Notes: generated by a model from the letters alone, not told the origin. 64,000 nt of DNA from Sulfurihydrogenibium sp. YO3AOP1 (GCF_000020325.1 NC_010730.1:1509501-1573500), one strand, 5' to 3'; numbered from the stretch's first letter, positions 45,208-53,456 are shown. Program-made: numbers and translations.

Positions 45208-46033
45208 ACCAAAGTTTATAACTTCAAACGATTTGGTGATAAAGATAAAGAAACATCTTAATGAAAAAATGGGTCACACAGGCACACTTGATTATGCAGC
45301 ATCGGGCTTGATGGTTTTAACAGTAGGGCAAGGGACAAAAATAACTCAGTATTTACAAAAACTTGATAAGCAGTACATAGCAGAGGGAAAACTTGGAGAA
45401 ATTACAGACACATACGATAGCCAAGGCAAAATTATACAAACAAAACCTGTTGAGATTGATGAAGAAAAGTTAAAAGAGATAATTTTTTCTTTTGTAGGAG
45501 AATACTATCAGACACCGCCGCCGTATTCGTCAAAAAGGATAGGTGGAACAAGGGCTTATAAACTTGCAAAAAAAGGAGTAGAAGTTCAGCTAAAACCTGT
45601 ATTAATAAAAATATACGGCATAGAAATCTTAGAGATAAATCTACCATACTTTAAAATAAAAGTTGACTGTTCTTCAGGTACTTATATTAGAAGCTTGATA
45701 AAGGATATTGGAGACAAAGCAGACTGCGGAGCTTACATGACAGATTTAGTTAGAACTAAAATAGGACAGTTTGATTTAAAAGATGCTTTATCTTTTGAAG
45801 AAATATTAAAGAAAAATCCAAACGAGATAAAGCTAATCAGCCTAAAAGATGCGTTATACTTCTTACCGGAAATTAAACTAAATCAAGATTATGAAAAAAG
45901 ATTTAAACATGGACAAAAAATAAAAGTTGACTGTATAGAATCAAAAGATATAAAGGTTTTAAATGAAAACCACGAGCTGATAGGAATAGGAGAGATAAAA
46001 GACTGTATTTTAAAGCCAAAAATAGTTTTGTAA
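45182..46033 (+). CDS. truB: tRNA pseudouridine(55) synthase
   Basis: 283 aa. The catalytic Asp is in KMGHTGTLDYAASGLM; the later blocks YQTPPPYSSKRIGGTRAY and SSGTYIRSLIKDIG are family hallmarks. A short C-terminal PUA-like part follows. With ttuA at the other end of the operon, two T-loop modifications (54 and 55) are encoded together. Confidence 0.95.
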   Translation: MDGILLVNKPKFITSNDLVIKIKKHLNEKMGHTGTLDYAASGLMVLTVGQGTKITQYLQKLDKQYIAEGKLGEITDTYDSQGKIIQTKPVEIDEEKLKEIIFSFVGEYYQTPPPYSSKRIGGTRAYKLAKKGVEVQLKPVLIKIYGIEILEINLPYFKIKVDCSSGTYIRSLIKDIGDKADCGAYMTDLVRTKIGQFDLKDALSFEEILKKNPNEIKLISLKDALYFLPEIKLNQDYEKRFKHGQKIKVDCIESKDIKVLNENHELIGIGEIKDCILKPKIVL

Positions 46034-46035
46034 AT

Positions 46036-46286
46036 ACGTCGGGTGAGAAGTGAGAGTTAAGGAGGATGTTCCAAATTTTTAACTAAGTCTAAAAATTAAT
46101 TAACCTTTTGATCGTCATTCTGCAGCTGGCGAAGAATCTCCTCCCTTTCTTACCTATTACTTCTTATTTTCTCATTTTTTAAAAGAGGAGATCCTTCAGA
46201 CTAAAGTCCTCAGGATAACTGGCAAAGGTAAAGTTATACCTACGTAAACACTCTACAACTTAAAAAATTTCAGAACGCCCTCCCTA
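46036..46286. repeat. Solo family 1 end plus a complete family 2 element
   Basis: 46036-46050 carries only the family 1 end ACGTCGGGTGAGAAG. From 46060 a family 2 element follows: GGAGGATGTTCCAAATTTTT to AAATTTCAGAACGCCCTCC, with halves CATTCTGCAGCTGGCGAAG and CAGACTAAAGTCCTCAGGAT. The rest of the gap to 46351 is a short AT-rich leader. Confidence 0.7.
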
Positions 46287-46351
46287 TACACAGGCTTATT
46301 TTTTATGTAAAATAAATAAAGCCATTCAAATACCAATCAAGGACACTAAAG

Positions 46352-47488
46352 ATGAGAGTTGAACTTTTAGAAAAAATCTTAAAAAAGAAAGATAAAATTA
46401 GAGAGTATTTACAACAAAATATAGAAAAAATCAACGAAGAAGAGATAAAATCAAAATGGACAGCATACAATCCAAATCCTAAACCAATTCATCATTTAGC
46501 AGCCGATGGGTCTTTTTATCAAAAATCTTACTTAGGCTTTAGTCTAATCGTATTTGCCGGGTATGCAGAAAATACAAATCTAAATAGTGAAAATATAAGC
46601 AGTTTTACAATTGGAGATATATTTCCAACTGTAATTAAAAAAACAGAGCATGTTAAAACCTTAGCAACTCTTTTTATGTTTTTGTGTGAAGCAAAAGCAT
46701 TGCTTTACCTTGCTAAAAAAGAAAAACCAGATTTTATAATCTTTGACGGAACCATTACATCAAGATTTATCATACCATTTCCACTTTCTAATTGGTTTAC
46801 CGATAATGAAGTAGAAAGTCAAATTAACACTATCGTTAACGAGCTTTTTAAAGAAAACTTAGAAAAAATAAAAGAAACAGATTTGTATTTTTTAAGAGAT
46901 GATATTATCAAATCAATTTTTACAAAGTTAGAAAGTCCAAGAAAAGATTATATAGAAGCCATAGTCTCAAAATTTGCATATTATGAATATCTCTTTACAC
47001 TTTACAACATTTTCAAATTAGAACATAAACCATTAATCATAGGATTGGCTAAAACTTCCACCGGAACAGACATGTTAAATCATTCTCTGCCGGACATAAA
47101 GTTATTTTTAAACTACATTAACGAACTTGGATATTCTGAAAGCGTTGAGCAGAACTTAGAAAAACTAAAAACAAGCCTTGGAGAACTTCAGCTAATAGAT
47201 GATAAAATCTTTAGCTTTTTATATGAGCTAAACATCGAGTCTTTTTATGCAAAATATACTTTAAAAAATGCTATAAATCTTATAGAAGTTTATCAAAATC
47301 CAGATTTTGGAACAATAAGAAAAGAGGATATATTAGACTACTTAGCAGATATGGACTACTTAGGCTACAACTATCCCTTTAAGCTTAAAAAAGTTGACAA
47401 CGAAGTTAGAATTACATCATCAGATTTTGAGTTTATAGAAAAACAGCTTGGACTTGAATTTTCAATCACAGGCAGAGAAGCACTATGA
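46352..47488 (+). CDS. nurA: NurA-domain 5'-3' nuclease
   Basis: 378 aa. The RNase-H-like NurA core has the acidic motif AADGSFYQ near residue 52, FDGTITSR near 132, and a C-terminal acidic region. NurA works with the HerA translocase in end resection; HerA is not in this window. First gene of an operon that ends with nuoF. Confidence 0.85.
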   Translation: MRVELLEKILKKKDKIREYLQQNIEKINEEEIKSKWTAYNPNPKPIHHLAADGSFYQKSYLGFSLIVFAGYAENTNLNSENISSFTIGDIFPTVIKKTEHVKTLATLFMFLCEAKALLYLAKKEKPDFIIFDGTITSRFIIPFPLSNWFTDNEVESQINTIVNELFKENLEKIKETDLYFLRDDIIKSIFTKLESPRKDYIEAIVSKFAYYEYLFTLYNIFKLEHKPLIIGLAKTSTGTDMLNHSLPDIKLFLNYINELGYSESVEQNLEKLKTSLGELQLIDDKIFSFLYELNIESFYAKYTLKNAINLIEVYQNPDFGTIRKEDILDYLADMDYLGYNYPFKLKKVDNEVRITSSDFEFIEKQLGLEFSITGREAL

Positions 47489-47805
47489 AAATAAACCAAG
47501 AGCTTTTATCATTCCAAAGCTTAATAATCGGATTGTTAATTTTATTCCTATTTACTTTAAAATCTATTAACATAAATCCAAAGCCAAAGTTTACAGAAAA
47601 TGATTTAAAAATAGATATAAACACCGCAGACATTATCACTCTTCAAAGAATTCCTTACATCGGAGAAAAAACAGCCGAGCTTATAATTAAAGACAGAAAG
47701 ATAAGAGGCGGTTATACAGATATAAATCAGTTAAAATGGGTAAAGAACTTTGATAAAATAAAACCATACATTAAAATAAGCGAGGAAGCAAAATGGACAG
47801 AATAG
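47485..47805 (+). CDS. ComEA-like helix-hairpin-helix protein
   Basis: 106 aa. One N-terminal membrane helix (about 10-27) is followed by a tandem helix-hairpin-helix: DINTADIITLQRIPYIGEKTA, GGYTDINQLKWV. This is the ComEA architecture, a DNA-binding protein of the uptake machinery, although short versions occur in non-competent bacteria. Overlaps nurA by 4 bases and the TPR gene by 13. Confidence 0.85.
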   Translation: MKINQELLSFQSLIIGLLILFLFTLKSININPKPKFTENDLKIDINTADIITLQRIPYIGEKTAELIIKDRKIRGGYTDINQLKWVKNFDKIKPYIKISEEAKWTE

Positions 47806-48110
47806 AGCAGTTAAAAAAGGCATTAGAAAAAGACCCAAATAATCCACTTGGATTATACGGATTAGCGTTAGAGTTATACAAACAAGGTTTATATGAAGAT
47901 GCTATTGTATACTTTAAAAAATATCTAAGTTTGTACGAAGACCAAGGAGCAGCATACAGAACGTTGGCACAATGCTACATAAACATTGGAGATATTGAGC
48001 AGGCTATAGAGACATACGAAAGAGGAATAGAAAAGGCAAGAAAGTATAACCACCCAACAATGGTAGAAGAGTTTAAACAGGAGATTGAAAGATTAAAAAC
48101 AATGATTTAA
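47793..48110 (+). CDS. Small TPR protein
   Basis: 105 aa with about three tetratricopeptide units (LGLYGLALELYKQGLYEDA, AAYRTLAQCYINIGDIEQA). No signal or membrane segment. Embedded in the operon between ComEA-like and glycosyltransferase genes; function unknown. Confidence 0.85.
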   Translation: MDRIEQLKKALEKDPNNPLGLYGLALELYKQGLYEDAIVYFKKYLSLYEDQGAAYRTLAQCYINIGDIEQAIETYERGIEKARKYNHPTMVEEFKQEIERLKTMI

Positions 48111-48121
48111 AAAAAATTTTA

Positions 48122-49069
48122 GTGATAAGATTTTCATCTCTTGGAGATGTTATCCTATCTTCTGTCGTTTTAGACCCTTTATATGAAAAAGATTACAATG
48201 TAGATTTTTTGACGTTTAAACCATTTAGCGATGTGTTTGAAAAAGACTATAGAATAAAAAATCTGATTGCTGTCGATAAATCAAGACTTAAAAGCATCTC
48301 AGATATTTACAGTTTTACCAAATCCTTAGATAAATACGATTATGTTTTAGACCTGCATTCTAACCTACGGTCTTATTTGATTGGGTTTTTCTTAAAGCTG
48401 AGATACAATCCAAAAATTCTAAGATATAAAAAACAGTCTTTAAAAAGAAGATTAAAGATTTTAGACCCAAACTTCAATGTTTTAAAAGTATATCTTGAGC
48501 CACTAAAAAAACTTGGTATAGAAAATTTAAATTACAGACCAAAAGTAATTATCACAAACCAAGAAGTTGAAAAAGTAAAAACCTTTTTGCCACAAAAATT
48601 TATATCTCTTGGAACAGGTGCAAGGTATAAAAGTAAGGTTTATCCGTACTACAAAGAGTTATCTGAGATTTTACTTGAAAATGGATTTAATGTTGTTTTG
48701 GTTGGTTCTAAAGAAGATTTAGAGATGGATAAAAGCATCTATCCAAAAGAAGTTTTAGATTTAAGAGGAAAAATAACCTTAAGAGAAACCATTACTGTAA
48801 TATCACAAGGATTGGCAACTATAAGCAACGACTCAGCCATAGCCCATATGTCAAGAGCTGTTGGCATTAAAGTTTTGATGATATACGGCTCAACTCATCC
48901 ATACTTTGGATTTGCACCATTAAAAGATGAAGGAGATTATATCTTTAAAAATCTACCATGTCAGCCTTGTTCGCTTCACGGACAAAACAGCTGTAAGTAT
49001 AAAACTTTTGAATGTTTAACATCCATCTCTCCCCAAGAAGTTTATAATAAGCTGAAAAATTTGATATAA
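48122..49069 (+). CDS. Glycosyltransferase family 9 (heptosyltransferase-like)
   Basis: 315 aa. The N-terminus IRFSSLGDVILSS and the C-terminal SNDSAIAHMSRAVGIKVLMIYGST block are typical of ADP-heptose:LPS heptosyltransferases. A CQPC-x-C-type Cys cluster near the C-terminus is common in the family. The GTG at 48122 has no ribosome site, and the frame stays open upstream, coding for the usual KKILV lead-in; the only good AGGAG site would serve an ATT codon at 48092. The true start is therefore uncertain and may be ATT. Confidence 0.85.
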   Translation: MIRFSSLGDVILSSVVLDPLYEKDYNVDFLTFKPFSDVFEKDYRIKNLIAVDKSRLKSISDIYSFTKSLDKYDYVLDLHSNLRSYLIGFFLKLRYNPKILRYKKQSLKRRLKILDPNFNVLKVYLEPLKKLGIENLNYRPKVIITNQEVEKVKTFLPQKFISLGTGARYKSKVYPYYKELSEILLENGFNVVLVGSKEDLEMDKSIYPKEVLDLRGKITLRETITVISQGLATISNDSAIAHMSRAVGIKVLMIYGSTHPYFGFAPLKDEGDYIFKNLPCQPCSLHGQNSCKYKTFECLTSISPQEVYNKLKNLI

Positions 49070-49103
49070 TAAAACAGTGTTTTATTAATTTTGAGGAAAC
49101 AGC

Positions 49104-49586
49104 TTGGAATATACATACTTAACACCGGAAATTATAAATAAGATTGAAGAGTATAAAAAAGAATTTTTGACAAAAGAGCAGGTTATCATACAAGCACTGC
49201 ATTTGATATACTCTAAGTCTAGAGACATAAGCTTAGACCATATGTTAGAGCTTTCCAACTATCTTGAAGTTCCTTTAAATCAGATTGAAAGAATCGTTAG
49301 TTTTTATGATATGTTTAGAGTTAAAAGAAATGCAAGGCATCATATTAGAGTTTGCAAAAATCTGCCTTGCCATATCATGGGATGTAAAAAACTTATAGAA
49401 CTTTTTGAAAAACTAACATGTGAAGAAAGAAATCAAGAAAGTAAAAACGGTAGATTTTACATAGAAACTGTTGAGTGTATAGGTGCATGTAGCGTTGCAC
49501 CAGCATTTATGATAGATGATGATTTATACGATGGAACAAAGATTACAGAGGAAAAGTTGAATGAAATCCTATCCAAATATACCTAA
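49104..49586 (+). CDS. nuoE: NADH-quinone oxidoreductase subunit E
   Basis: 160-aa thioredoxin-fold protein with the 2Fe-2S ligands CKNLPC and CIGAC. The N-terminal helical part is as in NuoE. Start is TTG, supported by GAGGA. It overlaps nuoF by 26 bases. Only the E and F subunits are present here, so the membrane and quinone modules of complex I must be elsewhere, or the pair serves another NAD-linked enzyme. Confidence 0.93.
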   Translation: MEYTYLTPEIINKIEEYKKEFLTKEQVIIQALHLIYSKSRDISLDHMLELSNYLEVPLNQIERIVSFYDMFRVKRNARHHIRVCKNLPCHIMGCKKLIELFEKLTCEERNQESKNGRFYIETVECIGACSVAPAFMIDDDLYDGTKITEEKLNEILSKYT

Positions 49587-50844
49587 TTTTCATACATACA
49601 GCAGCGTAAACTTACTCCTTAGAAGATGTAAGGAACCAAGAACTGTGGACATAGAAGAGTATATTACAACTGGCGGATACTCTGCACTAAAAAAAGCTTT
49701 AAATAGATTTACACCGGAAGATATTATTGTCCTTGTAGAAGAAAGCACACTTAGAGGAAGAGGTGGAGCAGGATTTCCAACAGGTAGAAAATGGCGTTTT
49801 GCTATATCAAATCCAAAGCCAAGATATTTAGTTTGTAATGCTGACGAAAGCGAGCCAGGAACGTTTAAAGATAGAATAATCATAGAAAGAGACCCACATC
49901 TTTTGATAGAAGGTATGATTATTTCAGCCTATGCCATCGGTGCAGAAAGAGGATTTATTTATATAAGAGGAGAATATCCGGCAGGGGCAAAAATCCTTGA
50001 AAATGCGATAAAAGAGGCAAGAGAAAGAGGTTTTCTTGGTAAAAATATACTTGGAACAGATTTTTCTTTTGATATAAGCGTTTACAGAGGGGCAGGAGCA
50101 TATATCTGCGGAGAAGAAACAGCATTAATAGAAAGCTTAGAAGGAAAAAGAGGACATCCAAGATTAAAACCACCTTATCCAGTTTCAGAAGGACTTTTTG
50201 GAAAGCCTACTGTTGTAAATAACGTTGAAACATTGGCAAACATTCCTATCATCATAACTTATGAGAGCTATTATATGAACATAGGACCAGCCGGATATTA
50301 TGGACCAAAATTATTTCCAATTAGCGGAAAAGTAAATAAACCCGGTGTTTATGAGCTTACGATGGATATTACACTTAGAGAGTTGATTGATATAGCCGGT
50401 GGAATGAAAGATGGAAAAAAATTTAAAGCTGTTTTTGCAGGAGCACTTGGCGTATACTCTGAAAGAGACCTTGACATTCCAATGGACTACTCTCCGAAAG
50501 GTTTTGGTGGCACAGGAACAACTATAGTTCTTGCAGAAGACGATTGTATCATAGATAGTTTGATTGTAATAGCTGAATTTTTTCATCATGAAAGCTGTGG
50601 GAAATGTACACCTTGCAGAATTGGAACTTATGAACTTTTAAACATTCTTAAAAAATTTCAGGAAGGAATAGCAACAGAAAAAGATTTGCAATATCTTGAA
50701 CACTTGGGAAGAAACATACCAGTTGGCTCCATATGTGGTCTTGGATACTCTGCACCAAACGCATTAATGGATGCTTTAAGAAAATTCAAAGATGAATTTA
50801 TAGCACACATTAACAAACAATGCCCAGCAGGTGCGTGTTTTTAG
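49561..50844 (+). CDS. nuoF: NADH-quinone oxidoreductase subunit F
   Basis: 427-aa flavoprotein. NADH site GRGGAGFPTGRKW, FMN site near NADESEPGTFKDR, and the 4Fe-4S site ESCGKCTPCRIGT with the last Cys in GSICGLG. It accepts hydride from NADH and passes electrons to NuoE. Length and motifs are standard. A homologous role as diaphorase of an NAD-linked hydrogenase is possible. Confidence 0.95.
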   Translation: MKSYPNIPNFHTYSSVNLLLRRCKEPRTVDIEEYITTGGYSALKKALNRFTPEDIIVLVEESTLRGRGGAGFPTGRKWRFAISNPKPRYLVCNADESEPGTFKDRIIIERDPHLLIEGMIISAYAIGAERGFIYIRGEYPAGAKILENAIKEARERGFLGKNILGTDFSFDISVYRGAGAYICGEETALIESLEGKRGHPRLKPPYPVSEGLFGKPTVVNNVETLANIPIIITYESYYMNIGPAGYYGPKLFPISGKVNKPGVYELTMDITLRELIDIAGGMKDGKKFKAVFAGALGVYSERDLDIPMDYSPKGFGGTGTTIVLAEDDCIIDSLIVIAEFFHHESCGKCTPCRIGTYELLNILKKFQEGIATEKDLQYLEHLGRNIPVGSICGLGYSAPNALMDALRKFKDEFIAHINKQCPAGACF

Positions 50845-50860
50845 ATATTATTTTTCTGCT

Positions 50861-51000
50861 TAGAGTGTTTCAAAAATCCACACTGTCATTCTGCAGCCGG
50901 CGAAGAATCTCATGTTTACAAAAAACATTAAAAAATGAGATCCTTCACTACGTTCAGGATGGCGTAAAGGTAAGTTTACAAGAATCCTTAAACAGTCTTA
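50861..51000. repeat. Family 2 element downstream of nuoF
   Basis: Left end AGAGTGTTTCAAAAATCCAC, right end AAGAATCCTTAAACAGTCTT. Core halves CATTCTGCAGCCGGCGAAG and CCTTCACTACGTTCAGGATG. It ends about ten bases before the insertion sequence. Confidence 0.7.
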
Positions 51001-51009
51001 ATTTTTCGC

Positions 51010-52194
51010 TGTATAAGCTAAAAGAAATATGGGAAAATATAATATAAGAATTTAAAATTATGAAAATCGGGGGATAAAGATGAGAAAGAAAGTAGGAACA
51101 TCTACCTACATTCAGAGAATTAATACACTTGAAAGAAAGCTTTTAAAACAAGTAAAAGAATTAGATGATGTTATGGAAAAACATCCAGAAATAATCTTTA
51201 GATTGCAAGTAGTAGAATTTGCTTTAAAACATTCAGTGAAGGTTGCAGTTGAAGCTTTTGGTGTATCAAAATCTACCATATACAGATGGATTAAAGAGTA
51301 TGAAAGCAGTAATAACAATCCTGTATCTCTTAAAAATCGTTATATATCAAAAAAGGAATGAAATTAGAAAAATTACAAAAAATAACAGAAAAACATAAAC
51401 AATTAGTTTTAGAAATAAGAAAGAAACATCCTAAGCTTGGGAAAGAAAAAATAAAGGTTTTACTTGATAAACTCTGCAAGCAGCACAATATTCCTACGAT
51501 ATCTGCAAGTTCAATTGGAAATATAATAAAAATGCTTAAAGAGGAAAGGAAGTTAAATCATGAGTACGCCAGGCAAAGAATCACAATCAACGGAAGAACT
51601 GGAAAGCTAATAGTGAAAGAAGATAAAAAGAAAACAAAGAAAGATAGATATAAAGACAAAAAACCAACAAAACCAGGAGAATTGGTACAAATAGATACAA
51701 AGCATGAATATGTAAATGGTAGAAAAGTTTATATATTTGTAGCCAAGGATGTAAAAACAAGAATCTCTTTTACTTTTGCATATGACAGGCTAAACAGTAA
51801 AAACGCAAAGGACTTTTTAGAGAAATTAATAAAAGCAATACCATTTGAGATAAAAGGTATACAAACAGATAATGGCAGTGAATTCTTGGGTGAGTTTAGC
51901 AAGGCATTAAAGAAAAAAGATATAAAACATTATTTTAACTATCCAAGATATCCAAAAGGACAAGCATATGTAGAGAGAATGAATAGGACATTACAGGATG
52001 AATTTATCATGTACTACGAAGATTATGAATTAAAAGATGTTTATGAGTTTAATAAAAAAATGATGGAGTATATGCTATGGTATAACATAGAAAGACCTCA
52101 TCATAGTTTAAACAAAAAATCACCTATTGCATACTTTTGTGATATTATAAATTCAAGAAAACCGGAATTTTCCCAAACTGGTATGACCTATACA
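51010..52194 (+). mobile_element. Insertion sequence with two-ORF DDE transposase
   Basis: 1185-bp element starting TGTATAAGC and ending GACCTATACA. Ends 51010-51038 and 52167-52194 are imperfect inverted repeats of 28-29 bases, strongest at the tips (TGTATA) and at the inner block TGGGAAAAT. The TG/CA termini suit an rve-type transposase. No target duplication is visible. The transposase frame reads through the right end for seven more codons and stops in flanking DNA at 52215. The left end has a TATAAT box at about 51039. Confidence 0.75.
51080..51361 (+). CDS. Transposase OrfA (helix-turn-helix)
   Basis: 93 aa with a coiled N-terminus and a helix-turn-helix (VKVAVEAFGVSKSTIYRWIKEYE) near residues 53-75 for binding the element ends. 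It ends with the heptamer A-AAA-AAG (51349-51355) read in the zero frame, then GAA TGA. A minus-1 slip there would fuse it to OrfB, as in IS3-family elements. Its stop overlaps the OrfB ATG (ATGA). Confidence 0.85.
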   Translation: MRKKVGTSTYIQRINTLERKLLKQVKELDDVMEKHPEIIFRLQVVEFALKHSVKVAVEAFGVSKSTIYRWIKEYESSNNNPVSLKNRYISKKE

Positions 52195-52215
52195 TCAACT
52201 TGCGGATTTTTTTAA
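51358..52215 (+). CDS. Transposase OrfB, DDE integrase core
   Basis: 285 aa. The catalytic triad is Asp in LVQIDTKHEY, Asp in IQTDNGSEF and Glu in GQAYVERMNRTL (rve fold). The N-terminal part is helical and DNA-binding. The last residues (STCGFF) are encoded by DNA outside the element. Related to the IS3/IS481 group. All three catalytic residues are intact, so the element may still be active. Confidence 0.88.
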   Translation: MKLEKLQKITEKHKQLVLEIRKKHPKLGKEKIKVLLDKLCKQHNIPTISASSIGNIIKMLKEERKLNHEYARQRITINGRTGKLIVKEDKKKTKKDRYKDKKPTKPGELVQIDTKHEYVNGRKVYIFVAKDVKTRISFTFAYDRLNSKNAKDFLEKLIKAIPFEIKGIQTDNGSEFLGEFSKALKKKDIKHYFNYPRYPKGQAYVERMNRTLQDEFIMYYEDYELKDVYEFNKKMMEYMLWYNIERPHHSLNKKSPIAYFCDIINSRKPEFSQTGMTYTSTCGFF

Positions 52216-52228
52216 AATTTGGTATAAT
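52200..52228 (+). promoter_or_regulatory. Candidate promoter of the CRISPR array
   Basis: TTGCGG at 52200-52205 and TATAAT at 52223-52228 with an ideal 17-bp spacer. It overlaps the last codons of the transposase and points into the CRISPR leader. Transcription would start about 55 bases before the first repeat. Confidence 0.6.
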
Positions 52229-52290
52229 GTTTTATACATTGTTAATTGAATAAGGTTTTTACGAATTTACTTTTGAGTTAAAAGTTGACG

Positions 52291-52587
52291 GGTTACATCT
52301 GAACCGTGTGGGTTATAAAGCATCAAAAGCTACAATGACATATTCACCAATATCTGGGTTACATCTGAACCGTGTGGGTTATAAAGGCTTGATACATCGC
52401 CCGCATAAACTACGTTTGTGCCTGGTTACATCTGAACCGTGTGGGTTATAAAGTCTTTATTTTCTCAACAATTTCTTCATAATCTTCTCTGGGTTACATC
52501 TGAACCGTGTGGGTTATAAAGTCCAAATCACTTTTTTTCTCTTTTCATCTCCTTCTTCGTTATATCTGAACCGTGCAGGTTATAAAG
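52291..52587 (+). CRISPR. CRISPR array, 5 repeats and 4 spacers
   Basis: 30-bp repeats beginning GGTTACATCTGAACC and ending GTGTGGGTTATAAAG at 52291, 52357, 52424, 52492 and 52558. The first four are identical; the last differs at four positions, which marks the distal end, so the leader is on the left. Spacers are 36, 37, 38 and 36 bp and all different. No cas gene is present in the window. The AT-rich stretch 52229-52290 is the likely leader. Repeat type cannot be assigned from the sequence alone. Confidence 0.92.
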
Positions 52588-52687
52588 ACAACTTTAAAGT
52601 CAGTCTAAAAAGTCAGATTTTTTATAAAAAACTGTTTACAAAATTAAGAAGACAATTTAAATTTATAAAAAGGAGGGAAAAATTAAA

Positions 52688-53233
52688 ATGGAGCTAATAA
52701 TTGGTTTAATCGCATTGATAGCTTTAATTTTAATGATTAGAAAAGTTGGAGTTATTGAGCCTAATAGAAATGTAGCTTCTAATATGCAACCACCACAAGA
52801 TATTCCACAACATACATCAACTACGCAAAATATTTCACAGAATACACCGCCACAGAATAATTCAGATATATTAAACGACATAGCAAAAGCCGGATTAATT
52901 GGAACTGCGGCAGGCTTGGGAATGGTTGGATCAGGAATGCTTTTTGGTAGAAATTATTACAACTACTATTATCCTCGTGAACCTGACACAGCACTTGCAG
53001 AACATCTTCATGATTTAATATTGAATGATGACTGTAATAAATGTGATAACGATGTAATTTATAATATTTTTTCAAGCTGTGACGATACAGGCTCTGATAA
53101 CTCAGACTCTTCATGTAGTAGCTCATGGGATGATAACTATGACAATAACAACTATGACGATAATGGTTATTCTTGGAATTCGTGGGACAGCGGAGATGAT
53201 AGCTCCTGGTTAAAATACCCTGGTGAGAAATAA
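52688..53233 (+). CDS. Membrane-anchored Asp/Ser/Asn/Trp-rich protein
   Basis: 181 aa. One N-terminal membrane helix (2-20), a Pro/Gln/Thr-rich linker (about 30-58), a Gly-rich hydrophobic stretch (GLIGTAAGLGMVGSGMLFG), a YYNYYY block and a low-complexity tail of Asp, Ser, Asn, Trp and Cys. Strong AAGGAGGG ribosome site. The last residues KYPGEK and the stop come from a family 1 repeat element; on the far side of that element (53413-53433) a copy of the gene end reads G-D-D-S-F-W-stop, probably the ancestral terminus. No known family. Likely exposed at the cell surface or periplasm. Confidence 0.7.
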   Translation: MELIIGLIALIALILMIRKVGVIEPNRNVASNMQPPQDIPQHTSTTQNISQNTPPQNNSDILNDIAKAGLIGTAAGLGMVGSGMLFGRNYYNYYYPREPDTALAEHLHDLILNDDCNKCDNDVIYNIFSSCDDTGSDNSDSSCSSSWDDNYDNNNYDDNGYSWNSWDSGDDSSWLKYPGEK

Positions 53234-53412
53234 GCGATCTTTATAGAATTTAAAAGGAGATCCTTCGGCCTTGCGGCCTCAGGATGACAAGGTAAGGGTA
53301 GGGGCAATTCATGAATTGCCCTTACACATCATACGTTTATAGTCGCCTTATTTGTCATTCTGCAGCCGTGGGAAGAATCTCACAATTTTATTGAATTTCT
53401 CGCCCTACATAT
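53213..53412. mobile_element. Family 1 element inserted at the 3' end of a gene
   Basis: Ends CCTGGTGAGAAATAAGCGAT and AATTTCTCGCCCTACAT. Contains CGGCCTTGCGGCCTCAGGAT, the 20-bp palindrome at 53302-53321 and CATTCTGCAGCCGTGGGAAG. It is flanked by an imperfect direct repeat of about 22 bases beginning GGAGATGATAGCT (53192 and 53413). It separates the two Asp/Ser/Trp-rich genes. Confidence 0.75.
53302..53321. repeat. Perfect 20-bp palindrome GGGCAATTCATGAATTGCCC
   Basis: Second copy of the palindrome at 16253-16272. It carries paired A and T where the first has G and C, so both arms changed together. Flanking bases extend the pairing partly (GTAG outside one arm, TTAC outside the other). Confidence 0.9.
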
Positions 53413-53456
53413 GGAGATGATAGCTTTTGGTAAAAAGTTAAAGGGAGGTGGCTGAG

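Noticed and set aside
50820-51047. 75-codon open frame after nuoF
   Set aside because: It lies in a family 2 element and the left end of the insertion sequence, with no start signal.
51000-52210. Target-site duplication of the insertion sequence
   Set aside because: Flanks at 51009 and 52195 share no direct repeat that I can see; either lost or the ends are slightly misplaced.
52291-52587. A nearby cas operon for the CRISPR array
   Set aside because: I checked the genes on both sides for nuclease, helicase or RAMP-type proteins; none fits. NurA at 46352 belongs to DNA repair and is in another operon.
52509-52697. 62-codon open frame across the CRISPR array
   Set aside because: It consists of repeat, spacer and leader-distal DNA and overlaps the ribosome site of the next real gene.
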